64,000 nt of DNA from Streptomyces glomeratus (GTDB lineage: Bacteria; Actinomycetota; Actinomycetes; Streptomycetales; Streptomycetaceae), in contig NZ_JAKEEB010000013.1 of NCBI RefSeq assembly GCF_021462825.1, positions 105,406 to 169,405 on the forward strand, read 5' to 3'. The notes under the pieces are model-generated. The model was not told where the DNA came from. It searched no databases and worked only from the letters and a program-made list of their open reading frames with translations. The first letter of the stretch is position 1. Every line of letters starts with the position of its first letter. This document shows, piece by piece, positions 60,849-64,000 of the stretch. A program made the translations under genes and the position numbers.

Positions 60849-61361
60849 CTACTTCCGCAGCTCGATGACGGTCTTGCCGATGCGGATCGGCGCACCCAGC
60901 GGAATCGGTGTGGGAGTCGTCAGCCGGGTCCGGTCGAGGTACGTGCCGTTGGTGGACCCGAGGTCCTCGACGATCCACTGGCCGTCCCGGTCGGGGTAGA
61001 TCCGGGCGTGCCGGCTGGAGGCGTAGTCGTCGTCCAGCACGATGGTGCTGTCGTGGGCGCGGCCGAGCGTGATGGTCTGGCCCTGCAGCGCCACCGTCGT
61101 GCCGGTCAGGGACCCCTCGGACACGACCAGCTTGGTCGGCGCACCTCGGCGCTGGCGGCTGGCGCTCGGCTGCTGCCGCTGCGGTGGCGGCCCCGCCGCC
61201 CGGGCGGCCTGCTGCGGCCGTCCGGCGTCCCGGCGCGAGCCGCGCTGGGTGACGCGCGTACCGAACAGGTCGCTGCGGATGACCTGCACGGCCACGATCA
61301 CGAACAGCCACAGTACGGCCAGGAAACCCAGCCGCATGACCGTGAGGGTCAGCTCTGACAT
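60849..61361 (-). CDS. fhaB: FHA domain protein FhaB (FipA)
   Basis: A 170-residue protein with an N-terminal membrane helix (LGFLAVLWLFVIVAVQVIRS), a Gln/Arg/Pro-rich linker and a C-terminal FHA domain: LGRAHDSTIVLDDDYASSRH, then ARIYPDRDG and DLGSTNGTYLDR. FHA domains bind phosphothreonine on substrates of PknB. The ATG at 61361 is 10 bp after the fhaA stop. The membrane helix places it near the division or wall machinery. Confidence 0.94.
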   Translation of the reverse strand: MSELTLTVMRLGFLAVLWLFVIVAVQVIRSDLFGTRVTQRGSRRDAGRPQQAARAAGPPPQRQQPSASRQRRGAPTKLVVSEGSLTGTTVALQGQTITLGRAHDSTIVLDDDYASSRHARIYPDRDGQWIVEDLGSTNGTYLDRTRLTTPTPIPLGAPIRIGKTVIELRK

Positions 61362-61371
61362 TGCCCCCGCT

Positions 61372-62223
61372 TCACCCTTCGGCTTGCCGGTAAATGATGG
61401 TGGTGCTGCCCACGACGATCCGCGAGCCGTCGCGGAGCGTAGCGCGGGTGGTGTGCTGCCCGTCCACCACGATGCCGTTGGTGGACCCGAGATCCTGGAT
61501 CGTCGAGGGCGTTCCGGTCCGGATCTCGCAGTGCCGGCGGGAGACGCCGGGGTCGTCGATCCGCACGTCCGCTTCGGTGCTGCGGCCCAGCACCAGCGTC
61601 GGACGGGAGATCTGGTGGCGGGTGCCGTTGATCTCGATCCAGTGGCGGGTGCGCCCGCCGGATGCCGGAGCGGCACCGGGACGCTGGCCCGCGGACTGCG
61701 GGTACCCGTAGCCGCCGGGGCGTCCGCCGGGCGGCGGCGCGGACGGCATGGGCGGTGCTCCCGCCGGCGCGGCGGCCGGCGGATAGCCGTAGCCGCCCGG
61801 GCCCTGCCGTCCGGAGGGGGCGGCGGGAGCGGGAGCCTGCTGGCTGGTGGAGGAGGCCAGCGTGCGGCTGCGCACCCGGTACAGGCCGGTGTCGAGGTCG
61901 TCGGCCTTCTCCAGGTGGACCTTGATGGGGCCCATGAAGGTGTAGCGCTGCTGCTTGGCGTAGTCGCGCACCATGCCGGCGAGCTCGTCGCCGAGCTGGC
62001 CGGAGTAGGGGCTCAGGCGCTCGTAGTCCGGAGCGCTCAGCTCCACGATGAAGTCGTTGGGGACCACGGTCCGCTCGCGGTTCCAGATCGTCGCGTTGTT
62101 GTCGCACTCGCGCTGCAGCGCGCCGGCGATCTCCACGGGCTGGACCTCGGACTTGAAGACCTTGGCGAAGGTGCCGTTGACCAGACCTTCGAGACGCTGC
62201 TCGAACTTCTTCAGGACTCCCAT
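61372..62223 (-). CDS. fhaA: FhaA: DUF3662 and FHA domain protein
   Basis: A 283-residue cytoplasmic protein. Residues 1-120 form the DUF3662 domain (MGVLKKFEQRLEGLVNGTFA, YAKQQRYTFMGPIKVHLEKA), a Pro/Gly/Tyr-rich linker spans about 127-190, and an FHA domain follows (LGRSTEADVRIDDPGVSRRH, DLGSTNGIVVDGQHTT). In mycobacteria, FhaA binds the phosphorylated pseudokinase domain of MviN and limits peptidoglycan synthesis; here the matching pseudokinase is the separate protein at 14509. The ATG at 62223 follows GGAGGAGGTGCC. It is first in the unit and probably carries the operon promoter upstream. Confidence 0.95.
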   Translation of the reverse strand: MGVLKKFEQRLEGLVNGTFAKVFKSEVQPVEIAGALQRECDNNATIWNRERTVVPNDFIVELSAPDYERLSPYSGQLGDELAGMVRDYAKQQRYTFMGPIKVHLEKADDLDTGLYRVRSRTLASSTSQQAPAPAAPSGRQGPGGYGYPPAAAPAGAPPMPSAPPPGGRPGGYGYPQSAGQRPGAAPASGGRTRHWIEINGTRHQISRPTLVLGRSTEADVRIDDPGVSRRHCEIRTGTPSTIQDLGSTNGIVVDGQHTTRATLRDGSRIVVGSTTIIYRQAEG

Positions 62224-62837
62224 GAGGCACCTCCTCCGTCGTTGCCGTCCTGGGTACTGCTTACCTGGTACTGCTTACTGATCGTATCCACGCGCCGGAA
62301 AATCGGCTGGTTCCCCCTGTCGGCCCTGTCGACGGGTGTCGACGCCTGCGGAGTTCCCTCCGGCCGACCCCTTCGAACTCCTCCTGCTCGTACTCCGTGC
62401 TCGTACTCCTGGCATGGATCGTAGAGGCGGCCGCAGACCAGTGTCCCGCACCTGACTGTGCACCCTGCCCCCTCCTGGAGAGATGAGCGGGACCGGTACG
62501 AGGTTGATACGTGAACCGATACGGCTCGAGACGTTGCCGGGGCGCCGGGGGCGCCTGGGGAGCGAGGGCTGTGCGGGGGCGCGGCGAGGCGCTGCGGTTG
62601 CCTGGGGGACGGGGCGGGTGCCGGTACCGGCGCTGGTCGAACGGGTGGGTGGTCGTACCGGCGCTGGTCGAACGGGTGTCCGTGGGGCTGGTCGGAGGCC
62701 GGTCGCAGGGGCGTCCACCGGTGGGGCCGGTGCCCTGCGGGAAAGCGATGTGAACCCACCCTCGCCAGCGTGCTAATGTTCTCGATGTCGGAAGGCGCCG
62801 ACACCGCAAGGGGCCGGAGCCGGAAGACACACCCAAT
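62224..62837 (-). promoter_or_regulatory. fhaA operon upstream region with short repeats
   Basis: A 614-bp gene-free stretch. A 24-bp exact direct repeat occurs at 62624-62647 and 62655-62678 (31-bp period). A 12-bp repeat, GGTACTGCTTAC, is at 62253-62264 and 62267-62278, near the fhaA ribosome site. Reading frames across it look like chance and have no family motif. The promoter of the fhaA-pknB operon should lie here. Confidence 0.6.
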
Positions 62838-62921
62838 GCGCGGGTGGCGGAATAGGCAGACGCGCTGGATTCAGGTTCCAGTGCCCGCAAGGGCGTGGGG
62901 GTTCAACTCCCCCCTCGCGCA
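62838..62921 (+). tRNA. tRNA-Leu (CAG)
   Basis: An 84-base cloverleaf with a long variable arm: acceptor GCGCGGG pairs with CTCGCGC, the anticodon CAG is at 62872-62874, and the variable stem is GCCCGCAAGGGC. CCA is encoded at 62922-62924. Confidence 0.97.
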
Positions 62922-62935
62922 CCAGAGAAACCGAT

Positions 62936-62983
62936 GAGACGGGTCTCTGCCGGTGACGGAAGTCACGGCGGGGCCCGTTTCTC
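62936..62983 (+). terminator. Hairpin after tRNA-Leu
   Basis: GAGACGGG pairs with CCCGTTTC around an inner GCCGTGAC/GTCACGGC-type stem, then TTCTCGTTG. An imperfect terminator-like structure. From here to the pseudogene (about 63208) I see nothing else. Confidence 0.5.
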
Positions 62984-63208
62984 GTTGTCCCGGGACTTGT
63001 GAGGGACCACACAGCCCGGTGGACGGATGCGCCGGGCCCGCCGGTGAGCTATCTCACCAAGGGGCCTGCGGCTTCGGCTCCTCTGCAGCCACTTCTTGGT
63101 CTTGCGGTGGTTCGCGTGGGCCGGCGGGAAGGTGAGCAGGATCGTTGTACCGCGGTGCCGTGATGCCGGGGATGCGGCGGAGCCCGCGGATTCGGTGCCT
63201 TCGGTCGC

Positions 63209-63806
63209 TCAGCCCGTCGGCTGAGCCGGCTCAGCCCGCCCGCCGCGGAACACCTCGTTGACCATCCTCTGGTGCGCCTTCCCGAACGCCACCGCCGCCT
63301 GCGCGTCGTCGAGCGGGGCGTCCCCGGTGGTCAGCGAGGCGGTCAGGTCGAACCGTCGCCGGGCGTGCCGTACGTCAGTGCCGCCCAGCCCGGGAAGCCG
63401 CCGCCGTGGGTGAAGACGGTGGCCCCGCAGTCCGTCTCCTGCACGAACAACCCCAGGCCGTAGCCCGACTTGGGGCGCGGTTCGCCCATCTCGGCCGGCA
63501 GCGGGGCCGGCAGGTGTCCGCCGGCGGCTCGGGGATGTCCGGCGAGGCGTCCGGCACCACGGTGCCCGATGCCCGACAGGCCGAGTGGACTCAGGATCCG
63601 CCGCTGCATCTCCTCGGCGAACGGCCCTCGGCCACCAGTTGCAGCACCAGGGTCGCGGTGAGGTCTTGGTGCTGCTGCCGACCCGGAACCGCCCGTCGGT
63701 CGGCGGCTCGGCGCTCTCGCCCGGCTTGCGCACACCGGCGCTGCCGACCCACCCGCCCCGCTGATCATGCACGTGCAGCCGTACTCCGGCCCAGACGGAA
63801 TCGGCG
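63209..63806 (-). pseudogene. Decayed serine hydrolase (beta-lactamase / D-Ala-D-Ala carboxypeptidase-like) gene
   Basis: Pieces of a class C beta-lactamase-like protein appear in different frames of the minus strand. Frame one: DSVWAGVRLHVHDQRGGWVG followed by GVRKPGESAEPPTDGRFRVG and SSTKT (the SxxK motif). Then, one base out of frame: DLTATLVLQLVAEG. Then, in a third frame: PFAEEMQRRILSPLGLSGIG and SGYGLGLFVQETDCGATVF with THGGGFPGW. The end returns to frame one, AFGKAHQRMVNEVF, with a stop at 63209. The middle (the YxN region) is deleted. Several frameshifts and a deletion show that the gene is inactive. Confidence 0.8.
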
Positions 63807-63809
63807 ATC

Positions 63810-64000
63810 TCAGACGCTGCGGGCGGTGATGTCGCCGTAGGCGGTGGTCGCGTGGATGTTCAGGCCGGCGGCGTCGCCGTCGGTGTTCTTCAGCGCGTTG
63901 TGGATCCGGCCGTAGGCGGTGCCGGCGTCCAGGGAGGCGGAGACTCCGCGGGCGGCGCCGACCGAGATCCCGCCGTGTTCGGTGCGCAGTGTGACCGTGC
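63810..64000 (-). CDS. DUF4097 family beta-strand repeat protein (5' part outside window)
   Basis: The last 62 or so residues of a minus-strand gene read TVTLRTEHGGISVGAARGVS, SLDAGTAYGRIHNALKNTDG and IHATTAYGDITARSV then stop at 63810. The repeated TAYGRI/TAYGDI strands are typical of the DUF4097 (DUF4098) adhesin-like beta-solenoid. The N-terminus lies beyond the window edge. It is immediately upstream of the serine-hydrolase remnant on the same strand. Function unknown. Confidence 0.75.
   Translation of the reverse strand, partial: TVTLRTEHGGISVGAARGVSASLDAGTAYGRIHNALKNTDGDAAGLNIHATTAYGDITARSV

Noticed and set aside
62261..62890. Several overlapping frames upstream of fhaA, some running into tRNA-Leu
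   Set aside because: Low complexity derived from the direct repeat, overlap with a tRNA and no family similarity.
62773..63012. Minus-strand frame with VREGGVEPPRPCGHW over tRNA-Leu
   Set aside because: Another typical tRNA-derived false protein.
1..64000. CRISPR arrays, insertion sequences, prophage or a toxin-antitoxin system
   Set aside because: No spaced repeats of CRISPR type, no transposase or integrase motifs and no paired small toxin/antitoxin genes were seen on either strand.

Overview
The window is high-GC actinobacterial DNA from the origin of replication of a Streptomyces-type chromosome. The gene order rpmH-dnaA-oriC-dnaN-gnd-recF-dciA-gyrB-gyrA, the parAB/trxBA/sigM/murJ block on the left, and the crgA / class E sortase / pknB-pbpA-rodA-pstP-fhaB-fhaA block on the right all match the conserved Streptomyces core. 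Many GTG starts, purine-rich Shine-Dalgarno sequences, exact parS sites (GTTTCACGTGAAAC) and DnaA boxes of the TTGTCCACA type support this. No phage, insertion sequence, CRISPR array or horizontally acquired island is visible.

Layout. 1-3.6 kb: truncated GT87 glycosyltransferase and a class A penicillin-binding protein, both on the minus strand. 4-7.8 kb: PadR regulator, inositol-1-phosphate synthase, MFS transporter and a LppU-type membrane protein. 7.9-17.9 kb: CCA-adding enzyme, a large DUF6049 surface protein, the lipid II flippase MurJ, a membrane pseudokinase, and an ECF sigma factor with its anti-sigma factor. 18-23.7 kb: trxB-trxA behind a SigR-type promoter, a GNAT acetyltransferase, parB-parA and rsmG. 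23.8-26.5 kb: jag, yidC, yidD, rnpA, rpmH (minus strand). 26.9-39.5 kb: dnaA, oriC, dnaN, gnd, recF, dciA, gyrB, gyrA and a DUF3566 membrane protein (plus strand). 39.6-45.8 kb: tRNA-Ile, several small or unassigned genes, a Ser/Thr kinase, an HTH regulator and tRNA-Ala. 46-54 kb: DUF5324 protein, cyclophilin, rhomboid protease, CrgA, a DUF881 protein, three class E sortases interleaved with a 53-residue membrane protein and a pabA/trpG-type amidotransferase. 54-62.2 kb: the pknB morphogenesis/phosphorylation operon. 62.8-64 kb: tRNA-Leu, a decayed serine-hydrolase pseudogene and the end of a DUF4097 gene.

How it works together. DnaA, the sliding clamp, DciA, RecF and gyrase supply replication. 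ParAB acts on eight exact parS sites, all on the rpmH side of oriC. YidC/YidD/Jag/RnpA/RpmH link ribosome and membrane-protein biogenesis. MurJ, the pseudokinase, FhaA, PknB, RodA, both PBPs and CrgA form a peptidoglycan/division module split across both sides of the origin.

I do not see a new multigene system. The items most worth checking are: parS sites embedded in coding linkers in one fixed reading frame (VSRET), with a decayed copy in parB; strong DnaA boxes lying outside oriC (upstream of parA, in the dnaA promoter region, and clustered between the rhomboid gene and crgA); a 22-bp tandem repeat upstream of the cyclophilin gene; and a 33-bp perfect operator-like palindrome before the padR gene.
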